A stretch of 64,000 nt of DNA from positions 806,001-870,000 of the forward strand of contig JAJKFH010002656.1 in assembly GCA_023333565.1 (NCBI GenBank), in the 5' to 3' direction. Source of the DNA: Puffinus mauretanicus (taxonomy: Eukaryota; Chordata; Aves; Procellariiformes; Procellariidae). Shown here one piece after another: positions 26,340 to 36,515 of the stretch. How positions within the stretch are numbered: position 1 is the first letter of the stretch; each line of letters begins with the position of its first letter. The translations under genes and the position numbers were made by a program. The notes beneath the pieces were generated by a model. That model did not search any database, had not been told where the DNA came from, and saw nothing but the letters and a program-made list of their open reading frames with translations.

Positions 26340-26600
26340 TGGTCTCAAGCATTACCTCCCCCGACTCCCCCTTGGTAGCTGTCAGGCAGCAGCTCTCTCC
26401 GTGCCAGGCCGGTGGGACATTGCGGGGACGCTGCAGCGGCAGGCTGGGGCCGCTCCACAGGCCAGAGCTCCGGCGCTGCGCTGGGGCTGGAGAGGCATGC
26501 CATTTTGTCCGAAGGGAGCATCGCACTGGCATTTGGGCGGTTGGCACTTTGAGATCTCCGGAAGATTTATGTCGTGAAACTTTGAATAATTCCTTCGCGT
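26340..26600. other. GC-rich patch with moderate CpG content
   Basis: About 26380-26590 is richer in GC and CpG than its surroundings. It carries GCCATTTTG, a YY1-like core, near 26498. Frames of 116, 119 and 77 codons run through it in opposite directions, which is what a CpG-bearing patch gives by chance. It could be a weak promoter or an eroded CpG island. Confidence 0.3.
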
Positions 26601-28242
26601 GCAGCATAATCCCATCTACAAGGGATGGGTATGCTAGAATCAAGGCAGGCTGGACAGAAACTTACAATGAAACTTTGAAAATAAAATTAAAAATAAAGAA
26701 AAAAGTTGGGATGGCTCACACAGAACAATGAGAAGCAGCTGTTCACCCTGAATAAAGCCCCACTTTGGCTGGCTATGGCTAGCATGTGGAAAATCGCATG
26801 TTATTAGCAGGTGAAAGAAGCAAATGTATACTTCTTTGCTGACTATAATTTCAGCCTTGGCCCAAACCATCCTTTTCCTTCCCCAGGAGTGCAATTATTG
26901 TATCTTGGGTTGCATCTCTTAATAAAATACATCTTTTAAGAGACAGCTCATTTCTTTACCTTTAGGGAATGCCTGGGAAGTCTTTTCATTAAAATGCTAA
27001 TAGAACAATAAAGTTTAACACCAAATTTCCCCTATTTGAGTTTGAAAGCAAATGCTTTGGTCTAATTCCGATCAGAACACTGTCTATTTTTTCATTAAAG
27101 TTTTATTCTGATGTATTTATTATTGAGGAGCCTATGAGGAGCTGCATTATATTCAAGAATGAACTGAAATGAGCTTTGACATAAGAAACAAAGCCTGTCT
27201 ATGCAAGGGAGCAAACTGCATAAGGAATTAAGAGATGAGGCTTACTGCATTTCTAAGTGGTTTGTCACTGTAATATAGCAGTATTTTGTTGTTCTTGGGG
27301 CTACTAGCTGCACTTACCCCTTTGGTTCACTGTATTTGGTGTATTCATTAAAAAACAAAGCATCAACACTTAGCATGCACATTTGTGATGTTTCTTAGAC
27401 TGGCTCTCCATTAATCTACATACTAATGCAAGAGGACACATTCTGCAATACAAACAAGCCCTGTGTCACGTTGAGTTACATGTTCTCTGGCTTTTCCCAG
27501 TGTGTGGGAGGGTGCAGACTCTCTACAAAGCTACTGCTACCCAAAAAACGGGGTGAGAACACTTCCAGCTTCCATCGTCCTTGTCGGTCAATAACAACCC
27601 AGGATAAAAGAAATGCTTAGCTTAAAACTTGTCTTTCTCAAAATAGCTGTAGATCAGCAGTGACCAGCGCTTCTTTTACTTCACTACTGCAACGGCCCAA
27701 AGATGTAATTTGTGGGCCAGCCATGCAGAGCCAAAGTACATGACGAGATTTAAAGAAGATTCAGCGCTCCAACACACTTTCCCTTGGCTCCACTCAGCCT
27801 TCTTGGAGTGCTCTTTAAGAGCATTGGGTTATACGCTCTCAATAACTAAACACTTAAAGAAACCGCAATCCATGCACTTGCATGCACACAGCCACACAAT
27901 TTTCTCACGGTAACTCTCTCCTTTCTTTTCCTCTGCCCTTTCTCCCATTTCCCTTTTCTCCCCACCCATTCAGATTACAGACTCCGTGGGACAGAGCCCA
28001 AACTCTCTACCTGACATCCTCTGCGGTCCCCCCTATGAAGGAGCAAGAATATCCAGTAAAGTTAAGGGAAAAAACGGAACACAGCATGCATGTGCTTTCC
28101 ATTTTGTATATGAAAAGGAATCCACATCCTCCTGTGTCACCTGCCCTTATTTGAGAAATTTCTTTTCTTCTGGTTCTCATTATAGTTTTAATGAAGCAAG
28201 GAAAGCTTATTTAAAATCATTCTGCTACAAATGAGCTGACTT
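26600..28242. other. Non-coding, nothing recognised
   Basis: AT-leaning DNA, including homeodomain-like AT words near 26920-27130. No exon, RNA gene or repeat is recognised. Confidence 0.5.
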
Positions 28243-28257
28243 AAAAAAAAAAAAAAA
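28243..28257. repeat. A15 tract
   Basis: A run of 15 A immediately before the GC-rich segment at 28300-28930. No retroposed body is recognised next to it. Confidence 0.8.
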
Positions 28258-28299
28258 GTAATGCATTACTAGAGGCGAGCTTCCTAGCCAACTCTCTAA

Positions 28300-28930
28300 G
28301 AGCGTGTTTTTACAGAATCCACGGGGAGCACAGTACCAAGGAGGCAGATCTCTGCTTCCAGGAGACACCTGAACGGCACAGAGGGCCTGACAGGACTGCC
28401 TGGCTTCTGCTGCGCTGGAGGAAGAGGAGGGCAGCCCTGCATGGTGCCACACCGAGGGCTGCAGGGCTGGGCGAACAGTGCCGGCGCAGGAGAGGACAGC
28501 ACAAGGAGAAGAGGAGAGGAGCCCCGCATGGCTGCTCCTCCCAAAACTGCAGGAGCAACCCCACGCAGGGGCACTGGCCTTCCGGGCATCTTCTGTCCTG
28601 ATCATTGATTCGTACAAGTCCTCATGTTCTCTTCAACCTTCTTCATCAAAATTCCTACAGAGGTGGCCAAAATTCAAGTGCACGAGGCACCCCTCTCCTT
28701 TCTCTTACCAGTTTGGGACATTGTCATTAACACAAGGATTCCCAGATAAAGAGCTGTGCGGCTCCCGGTGTGGCTCTGTCCTCAGCAGGCTGGAGGCAGG
28801 GCCACGCTCGGCTTCGTGGGGCGGCAGCAGCAGCGGTGCTGTGCCACAGGCTCTGGGTGCTGAGGAGCACGGGCCGGCCACGGGGCAGAGCCCACGCTCC
28901 AGAGCCCACGCTGGCTTCCCGGACAGAGAC
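28300..28930. other. GC-rich segment holding the longest open frame in the window
   Basis: A forward frame of 200 codons runs from 28478 to 29080, and reverse frames of 130, 122 and 97 codons overlap it. The forward product begins MPAQERTAQGEEERSP and has no signal peptide, transmembrane segment or domain that I recognise. Long frames on both strands point to GC-rich composition and few stop codons, not to a gene. CpG is moderately frequent from 28750 to 28930, well below the island at 35.9 kb. Confidence 0.45.
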
Positions 28931-30619
28931 AGAAGGAATTTTAGCTTTGCCACTGATGCTGGAAAAATAACCAACGTTCCCAAAATGCTGGAAACTAGGC
29001 CTGGGAGAGAATTGTACAATATGTTCTCCCTTTCTCCAGAAAACTGCCTCTTCATTTCAAGCGAAGATTTCAAAAATTAAAGTGTTAACTACAAAGAAAA
29101 AAAAAAAAACCTTTCCATCTCAACTACTGCACAAACATTCCTTCAAAACTGTTAGAGCTACATGAAAGGAAAATAAGCACAAAAAGAATTTGAATAATGC
29201 CCGTGTCTAAGGGTTACTATCTAAATAGCACATACCCCAGCACTTATGAATCACAAGGCTCATTCAGGTATGAATCTCTCCAGAATACTGTCTGTTAACA
29301 CCTCGCGATGCCTCCATTTGTTTTTAACCCTCCCCACCCACTTAAGGCCACTTAATGTCAAAGCACTAACACCACAACCCAAAATCAGTATGGTGCGTTG
29401 CCTGACTTAAGAAGTTTCAAGGCATTCTGAATTGTTCTTTTGTCAAAAAAAGAAAAAAAAAAAAAAAAATTCCCACCACCCAAAGCCATTTAATAGTTTA
29501 ACAAAATCTCGGCTGGCACTGACTAGACATAATCTTATAAGGGTCTTTTGTCTCTGCCTGAACTCTTCGGGTATATAGCACTCTTTGCTGTGATAATTGG
29601 TTTGGCTGTCCATTCCACCCATCAGGTGATAGAAAACTATCAATCAGACTAAATGCAATGTGAGAGAAGTCTCTTTAGCCAATTAGTTGGTAATGAGAAC
29701 ATTAGCCACAGTATCTTCTGCAGAGGGCACCTTAGCAATTCCAGCGGAGCCCACAAAGATGACAGTTCTATCTGTATGATTAATAGCGAGCGTATGACAC
29801 TACAGGAATTCTACACAGTTGTGTAAAATCGGGGAGGAATGATCCACTTTATGCTGTTAAATATTTTAAGAGCCACAGATGGTTTTATATTACATTCTAA
29901 TACATACACTTATTTTGTGTCTTGAAATTAACTCTCCTGCACCAAGAATAGTTTTAAAAGCATTTGGAGTTCTCCAGACAAGAGGAATTGTATAAATTCA
30001 AGTAATCGGGAGCAGCAGCTATGGAACGATAGATTCCTCTTTATACAGTGTAGGTTTGAACACTAGGAGGGCAAAACTGAGTCAGCCTGTTTCTCCACTT
30101 TCACCTTACGTATATTCTTTTGACTTTACAGAAAGTGGTTTAACTTCCAACCTGGCACAACCCCCTGTGCAACGGGCAAGGCAAGGAGAAGTCAATATTT
30201 GTTTTTCCCAGACAGATTTTTTGGGCAGAGAATACTTTCCATGTGAACACACGTGCACACATGCAAAGGTATATTCAAATGCGCTCTGATCTCAATGGGA
30301 TCGCACCCCAAAGTCCTTCAGGTCAACCATAAAGCAAAGGGAACTGCGGACCCTCAGATCAGCCGGACTGTGGCACCAGCAAGGAGGGGATTCGAGGACC
30401 ACCGCACCCCGAACTGCACCACCAGCCACAGGCACCTGTGAGTTGTTTTTAGAACACCAGGAGGGCCACTGCCAAATGCCAGCACCCTGAGCTGACGGAC
30501 CAAATGGTCTGATGCTAAGTTTCAAACCCCAGGTCTCTCTATTGCTGGATCGCCCAACAGCTTATCTGCGCTACAAAAGAAAAAACAATACCGGCACCTG
30601 AATCGGTTTAGTTACAACA
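28931..30619. other. Non-coding with A-rich tracts
   Basis: Runs of 13 A at 29097-29109 and 17 A at 29453-29469 are the only clear simple repeats. A CCCCAGGTCTCTCTATTGC word near 30527 recalls the edge of a MIR but is too short to call. Confidence 0.5.
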
Positions 30620-31010
30620 GTGAAAACCTTCAAACTGGCACACTGCAAGGCTATATTCCAGATTAGCCTAATTGGAGTTAATTGCCAAACCAACTTAAAC
30701 AATTTGAGTTTCCTGTTGTGCCAGAAGGGTGCTTCTAAGAGAGGTCTACAATGGGGCAGCTATTGATACATCAATTTATTTACACTGCAGACCTGCCTAA
30801 CACAAACAAAGCCTGAGCGAGCTGTGTCGGGGCAGAAAAAGAGGGGAAAGACAGACGAGATTAGCGAGCGGTGCAGTTATGGGAAGTGACAGGGCAATCA
30901 ATAAGCTCTAGGTTCAGAGGGTAAATTGAACTGGCAAAAGTCGGCCTCAGTTTGCATACCAAAATTTCATTTGTATAAATCCTCTGTGGAGAAGGAATGT
31001 AACCACTAGG
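30620..31010. promoter_or_regulatory. Motif-dense unique segment; candidate conserved non-coding element
   Basis: About 390 bases of non-repetitive sequence with many developmental-type words: CCTAATTGGAGTTAATTGCC, TGATACATCAATTTATTTAC, GGCAATCAATAAG and TTTGCATACC. Simple repeats are absent and no open frame dominates. This profile resembles conserved enhancers in vertebrate gene deserts. Cross-species alignment would decide. Confidence 0.25.
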
Positions 31011-32009
31011 ATGATCTGAACCTATTTTTCTTCTCTAACTACTATTCCAAACTGTTATTTATTTCTTCCTTAGTCCTTCCTCTTATTGAAGCTTTGTTAA
31101 GCTTGAAACACGTGGCAAATTTCAGATGGAATGTATTAAAAAATGCTTAGATACCATGGTGATATCATGGCACATTGGGAACACCACACAACACGACAGC
31201 TGAGATAGACAAATGGGTTTGCACACAGTGAATTTTGTACAAGAGAATTAAAATAAATCTGCAAAAGAGGGGAAAAAAACCCAGTCTTCATGGCAATTTT
31301 ACAAAGGCAGTAAAACATAACAGGCCTATCGTGCAAACTCACACCTTTGGTGAGTGAACAAGCCAAAGTAATAAGAAATATTCTCATGCAGCATTATACA
31401 GAGATGTCAATGACTTACAGCAAGCAAAAATAACCTTTCAGAAGTGCATGGACTTTCCTGTGCGAGCCCTACACATATAGCGATGGTCACTCTGGGGCAG
31501 GAGAATAGTGAAGGCGCTCGGGGCAGGACAGTGACCGAGTTTCACCCAGAAGGACGAGAGGTGCCAGGTGCCTGCTCTGCACCCGCTCACCCAGCACCAG
31601 CCCTGCAGAGGCAGCAAGCAACAGGCAGGACCAGCCAGAGGAGGGACACAGCTGCAGGTAGCCCAGGCCCAGAAGAGCTCAGCGCCGGTGGCCTTTCTGC
31701 CAAGCCACATGAGGGAGAGAGACCCCCTCCATCGAACAAGGCTCCCCCAGCCTTGGCTACAGACTCAGGTACCTGTTACACCCTCCACTATTTGCTGAGG
31801 CTGTGCATGAGGGAAGACAGATGCTTCTGAGAGCAGAGTCTCTGAGCAGAGACACAAATGAGAATTTACCCCGAGTTGTTTTGTTTGTTTTCTTGATACC
31901 TGTGGATCAGAACTATTTTTTATGACGTACACTTCCGTGCTTTTATGTAAATTATTTTTTAATGTAAGGGCAGTTAATCTGGTAATATTGCAAAGGGAGT
32001 TGTTCAAAA
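31011..32009. other. Non-coding, nothing recognised
   Basis: A GC-richer stretch at 31490-31780 yields a 128-codon forward frame and a 90-codon reverse frame over the same bases. Neither has a recognisable family. The rest is AT-leaning. Confidence 0.5.
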
Positions 32010-32160
32010 CTGGAAATTAAAATTGGATTGACAATTGTGGATTGACAACGTGTCATCTGTTAATTAAAGATAAGTGACAGCTGTAACATTATATTTCATT
32101 GTACAATGCAAAATTATTGACTGTGGCAAGCTCTTCGAAGTTTTATCACTCTCTTACAGT
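32010..32160. promoter_or_regulatory. Direct GGATTGACAA repeat followed by TGACAGCTGT; candidate enhancer
   Basis: GGATTGACAA occurs at 32025-32034 and again at 32039-32048, a 14-base period. It is followed by GTTAATTAAAG and then TGACAGCTGT at 32075-32084, which joins a MEIS/TGIF-type core to an E-box. CAATTG and ATTATTGAC words lie around it. The pairing of identical sites suggests cooperative factor binding, which is inference. Confidence 0.3.
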
Positions 32161-33878
32161 AGTCAGCAGGGTTAAAGAGGCAAGCACGATATTAGTTCTG
32201 CAAAGCACTAAACAAATTTGCCAGATACTTACTAACAGACGGTTTCTGTTGGCTTGAAAGGGCCAGTGTCATGTCCCTGCTCGGTGGCACAGCGGCAGCT
32301 GTGACACGTCAAGGCAAAAGACATGAGTGATTCGTGTGGTACCTGACTGTAAGCAGAGCAACCTTTGGTTTAAAGGAAGGCCCAGTGAAGCACTGCTGAC
32401 CCTATGTTAAACTATTGCATCACGTGGATTCATTCAAATTTCACAATTCTCCTCCTTAGCAGACAGGAGAACAGTCTTTGCCCCCAAATCCTTGCCTTGA
32501 CATTGACATCCTCACCAAACACCGCCCCGCCTTCAGTTTCCCACTGCAGGCAGAGGTGCTGAAGCAGCACCATGTGGAAAGCTCAACCCTCTTTCAGCCC
32601 CATCTACGTGTTTTATTACATTACCTACAACCTGTAGGTTACATTATGCACTGTGATATATTGTGGACTTCACTGTTTGCTCATCATCTTCTGGTGACAG
32701 CTGAAGAAGAGAGGGGTCTATCTGATCCTTTTAGATTATCAGGAAACCCTTCACTGCTACTGCTCAGAGCCATCAATAAACTGTCTGTTAACGATCATGA
32801 TGTGGCTTAAGTGGATCAATTGTCATTTATGGGTACAATCTTTGTAAAAAATCTCATTTCTTTAATGGTATGTTTGAGTTTCACAGGCTACTCTGCTCAT
32901 CAGGTCCAACCACCAGTTCTGAGGGGCGATTCACCCCACCCAACCACTGTCCCTCCGCAGACATCGTCTATCTACCCACCATTTGTCTTGAGATTTGCAG
33001 CTGGGGAAACTTGGTGGCTGTGGCAACCAAAAAATAATTGCTGAACATTCTCCTCTCGTTTACACTTAACAAGAAGGTTATGTCTTTTCCTTCCAGATCC
33101 AGAACTAACTGTAATCATCCACATTGCTGCTTAAAGGCAAGGCAAGCGCTATATTGCCCACATACAACAGCAGGCTCAAGCCAGCCACACAAGTACTTTA
33201 CACTGGCACTTTGTCACTGGCACTGATGGTTTACAGATAAAATTTACTCACTTCTTTGCCTAGAAAACTTTGAACAAGGTGCAAACATATTTCAACAGGG
33301 AGAACTTCAAATACAAGAAAAATAACCTACAAGAAGACTTCACAGTAGGGTAACACTGAACATGAAGCTACCAAGCACATGTTTTAGCTTATCACTTGAA
33401 TCACAAAAATCCTGTGCTCTGTTTGTGAGAAGTGAGCCACAACCTATTTCTTTTTACATAATATGACTACAAGACGGCCAGTTCCTATAGCTATTGACCA
33501 TGTGGCCGTTTGCTCATTAGGACCGCAACAATCACACAAGTGCCTGCAGTGTGCTGAGTAACCTCCCCCTCCCCAAATACTCATGAAGGAGAGCAGGAAA
33601 ATGACAGTTGTAAGGTGATAAATGTATCACAATTAGCAAAGGGAAGGCTGAAGTCCCACTCAGTGTTTCTCTGGTTGAGGGAAAGATGAACCGCACAATA
33701 TTTTCCAGTATCAGTGATTAGCAGAAGATAAACAGCTATGAAGACCACAGCAAAATAACTTCACAGTGTTAACTCATTTCCTAATCGCAGCTTGGAGCTC
33801 ACAGCACAAGGAAAAACATTTTTGCCTGTGCGTATATATAAATACAAAGGGACATCATATTCTCTTTCTTTCCCCAGG
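32161..33878. other. Non-coding, nothing recognised
   Basis: Unremarkable sequence with a forward frame of 110 codons (32478-32810) that has no recognisable domain. It ends in a pyrimidine tract plus CAG at 33878 that looks like a splice acceptor. Confidence 0.5.
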
Positions 33879-34200
33879 TATTACTGCGGTTATCTCCAGA
33901 ACATGAATGGCTATTATGAATTATCTCCACCATCCTGTGTTCTCCCTCTCCCCTCCCCACTTCCCCGTGAAAGGGGGGTGGGAGGAGAGCAAAGAAAAGA
34001 CAGCACCGTTGGATTCCCTTTCTTCAGCTTTTACCAGCCTTCGGAGGTCAGGATGCTATTGGCTCCGCTTTGTGTGCGAGCTAGAGCTGTTCACTTAGCA
34101 ACAGAAAGCAGAAGCAGCAGACAGCAAAACTATCTAGCTACGTGTGCGTGCGCCTGTGTGAGAGAGGAGGAGAGAGAGAGAGAAAGAACGGTTTAGGCGA
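33879..34200 (+). other. Candidate exon or promoter-proximal patch with C- and GA-rich tracts
   Basis: A strong acceptor-like tract (CTTTCTTTCCCCAG) precedes 33879, and an open frame of 134 codons (33792-34196) crosses it, reading YYCGYLQNMNGYYEL just after the acceptor. The stretch also has four C runs at 33944-33966 (a minus-strand G-quadruplex motif), an inverted CCAAT box (CTATTGGCT) near 34056-34065, and an AG-repeat tract at 34167-34184. The peptide is not one I know and no donor site closes it convincingly. It may be part of a transcript or a coincidence of composition. Confidence 0.2.
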
Positions 34201-35889
34201 TGCACTCCGCTGCTGCGTGCGGAGGGTCCCCTCTGTGGAAGTGCTGTGCACCTCCTGGGATGGCAGCAACAGGTGCCGGTGCTCTGCATCCCACTGGCTC
34301 CCACCCACAGAAAGCAGCTTGAGTGCTCAGCATATTGCATTTTTTAATATAGGAGCTTAATTAGAGCCTACTAACGACAACAACAGACAATCTCAATAAA
34401 GCCTGTATTTAATGCAAGTCGTAAAGTGTCTTCTGTGCCTGAAACAATAAGGATATAAAATGCAATGTGTTAGAAGGAAAAAGATGAGAAAGGAATGAAG
34501 CCAGAGCTAAGGTTACGCTGAAAGGACAAATGAGTTGTTTACTTTCATCTACCTTTTCTCCCACTCTCTGTAAGGCAAAAAAAATCAAAACTTGCTAAAG
34601 TTCGTTAAGATGCTGTCTGTAGTGTTATTCAACCTCCAGAAGGATGAGTTTGTTACCCAGGTACTTCTAAACAGCAGTTTCTTACTGAGAACGGAAAGAA
34701 ATAGCAGAGGAAGGTGTAGACAGAAGAAATACGTATTTCGCAGATCCTAGTTCCTTTATGAAACATAAGAGACTTGTGTTGAGAGATTACCGAGTAGAGA
34801 GATTATTTCATGCTGCTATTCAGAGTGACATAAGAGATTTCATGCAGATCATTCCACAGGGAACATACAGCCGGCAACCCTCCCATGTGACTGGCATCAG
34901 ATATTTTCCTTCCCGCCACCGCTATGGAAAAGCTCTGAGCACACACCAGGGAAAGCATCATTTTCTTGTATGTAAGGCATGTCTCCCTCCTCCTCACCCC
35001 ATCCCCAAATAAATTAATTGTGGAGCCAATGTAACTGTCCCTATTCTTTTTCCCAACTGCTCTACATTTCTGCTCAACTTTAATTTTAAAACTGAATGTA
35101 ACTTCTTCTATGTTGTGGAAGTGTATCACTGCTCGTCTTTCCAACTTTGAACACCTAACCTCTCAAATCAAACCTACTTTGCAAACTGCCAAAGCCTACT
35201 GAAATACAGCAGCTGAACAACTACTTCAGTTCTTCACAGCTCTAAACAGATGGGGTCAAAAAAACCAACCAGGATCTGCTTGCTATTTAGAATGGGGGGC
35301 TTAAAAGCAACCAAGTGTGTTGTTTTATCCTTTTCACCTCTTTTGTGTGACAATTCTATTATGTTTTCCTTATATTCAACAATACAATGGAAATGTAATA
35401 AAGGAAAGGAAACGGTACTTCCTTAGATTCAATATATCCAAAATGTATATGTAATTGTTAAAGAGGAACCTATATTTTTCAAGGAACAGAACTACAGCAT
35501 GGGTGGCAGGCCTAGTTCTCCTATTATTTCCTCCACAGAAGGACTTTACCTCGCCAACAAAACCTACAGCTTAGGGGAACGGGGCAGAGGTGGAACAAGT
35601 TGGCTATTGAGAGTAGCCCATTGGTACTATGAGAAGCAGTCTGGTATAAAGAAAAAAAAAAAAAAAAAGAGAGACTGAGAGGTTTACCTGCCTGAGCAGG
35701 ACCAAAGAGCACTGTAAAAAGCCAACAACGCAAAGATGGAAAAGAATCCAAACAACAGGTCGGAATCCCGGCTACACAATGCAGTGCCAAAAGGGAAGCC
35801 TGCCGTCGCATAGTGTCAAGAGATGGAAAAACAAATGAAGTGTTAGAGCTGGTCTCCAATGACAATGAGTGTCTACGAACATGACCTTA
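34201..35889. other. Non-coding; A17 tract
   Basis: Contains an A17 run at 35652-35668 within a GA-containing stretch. Reverse frames of 113 codons at 34803-35144 and 35524-35865 show no domain. No interspersed repeat is recognised. Confidence 0.5.
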
Positions 35890-36515
35890 AAAGATAGCGC
35901 CCCGAACCTCCACCTGGGTGACCAGTCGGTGCGGGGCACCGGCGGTACCTCTGGGGGCAGGTAGCAGCACGGGGGGCACAGCCTCCTTGGGCACCCCGAG
36001 GAGACCCCCCAACGCCGGGCATGGCCGCCACTCCCCGCGCCGCAGGGCGGCGAACGCGGCGGGGCCGGGGAAACGCCCGCTTTCCTTTCTGCACCTCCTG
36101 TAAACGTGAGCGAGCAGCAAACCGGTCAATTTTCAGGACGAAAAAAGGGAGAAGTCATCCCCGAGGTGGGGCCTCCCTCAGCAGCCCAGGCGCCGGCGCA
36201 GCGCCCAGCGGGCCCCGGGCCCTTCCCACCCCGCTCCTCTCCCCCGCCATGGCCTGCGTTACAAAACAAAGCTGCGTGGGAGGAAGCTGCCTACCTTGCT
36301 GCATAACCCGTTCCTGCACGGAGCAACCTCTGCAACCGCAATTCACAGTTTCGTTTCTGTCGGCCTGGCAGAAAAACAGAGCCAAGGGCTGACGCCAGCC
36401 AGCGGGGCTCTGCCAGGCCGGGGGCTGCCGGCCTCAGGCGGCTCCCGCAGCGGGGCGAGCGGGGGCCTGGCCGACCTGCCGGCTCCCCTGGGCTCTCACC
36501 CGCGGCTGCTTCGCA
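35890..36515. promoter_or_regulatory. CpG island, probable promoter (direction unresolved)
   Basis: This is the only stretch in the window with dense CpG over more than 500 bases; CG dinucleotides occur roughly every 10 to 15 bases from 35900 to 36500, and GC content is very high. Such islands in birds usually mark promoters. On the forward strand an ATG at 36021 in good context (GGGCATGG) opens a 123-codon frame, with a donor-like C/GTGAGC at 36105-36106. On the reverse strand frames of 80 and 73 codons span the same bases. Neither product (forward MAATPRAAGRRTRRGRG, arginine-rich) belongs to a family I know. No TATA box is obvious. I infer a TATA-less promoter of a non-coding RNA or an alternative first exon of a distant gene. 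Confidence 0.6.

Noticed and set aside
30500..30560. Possible edge of a MIR (CCCCAGGTCTCTCT)
   Set aside because: The match is about 15 bases with no continuing MIR blocks upstream.
31153..31170. Small CCATGG...CATGG inverted repeat
   Set aside because: The stem is only five bases and the loop is short; such repeats are common by chance.
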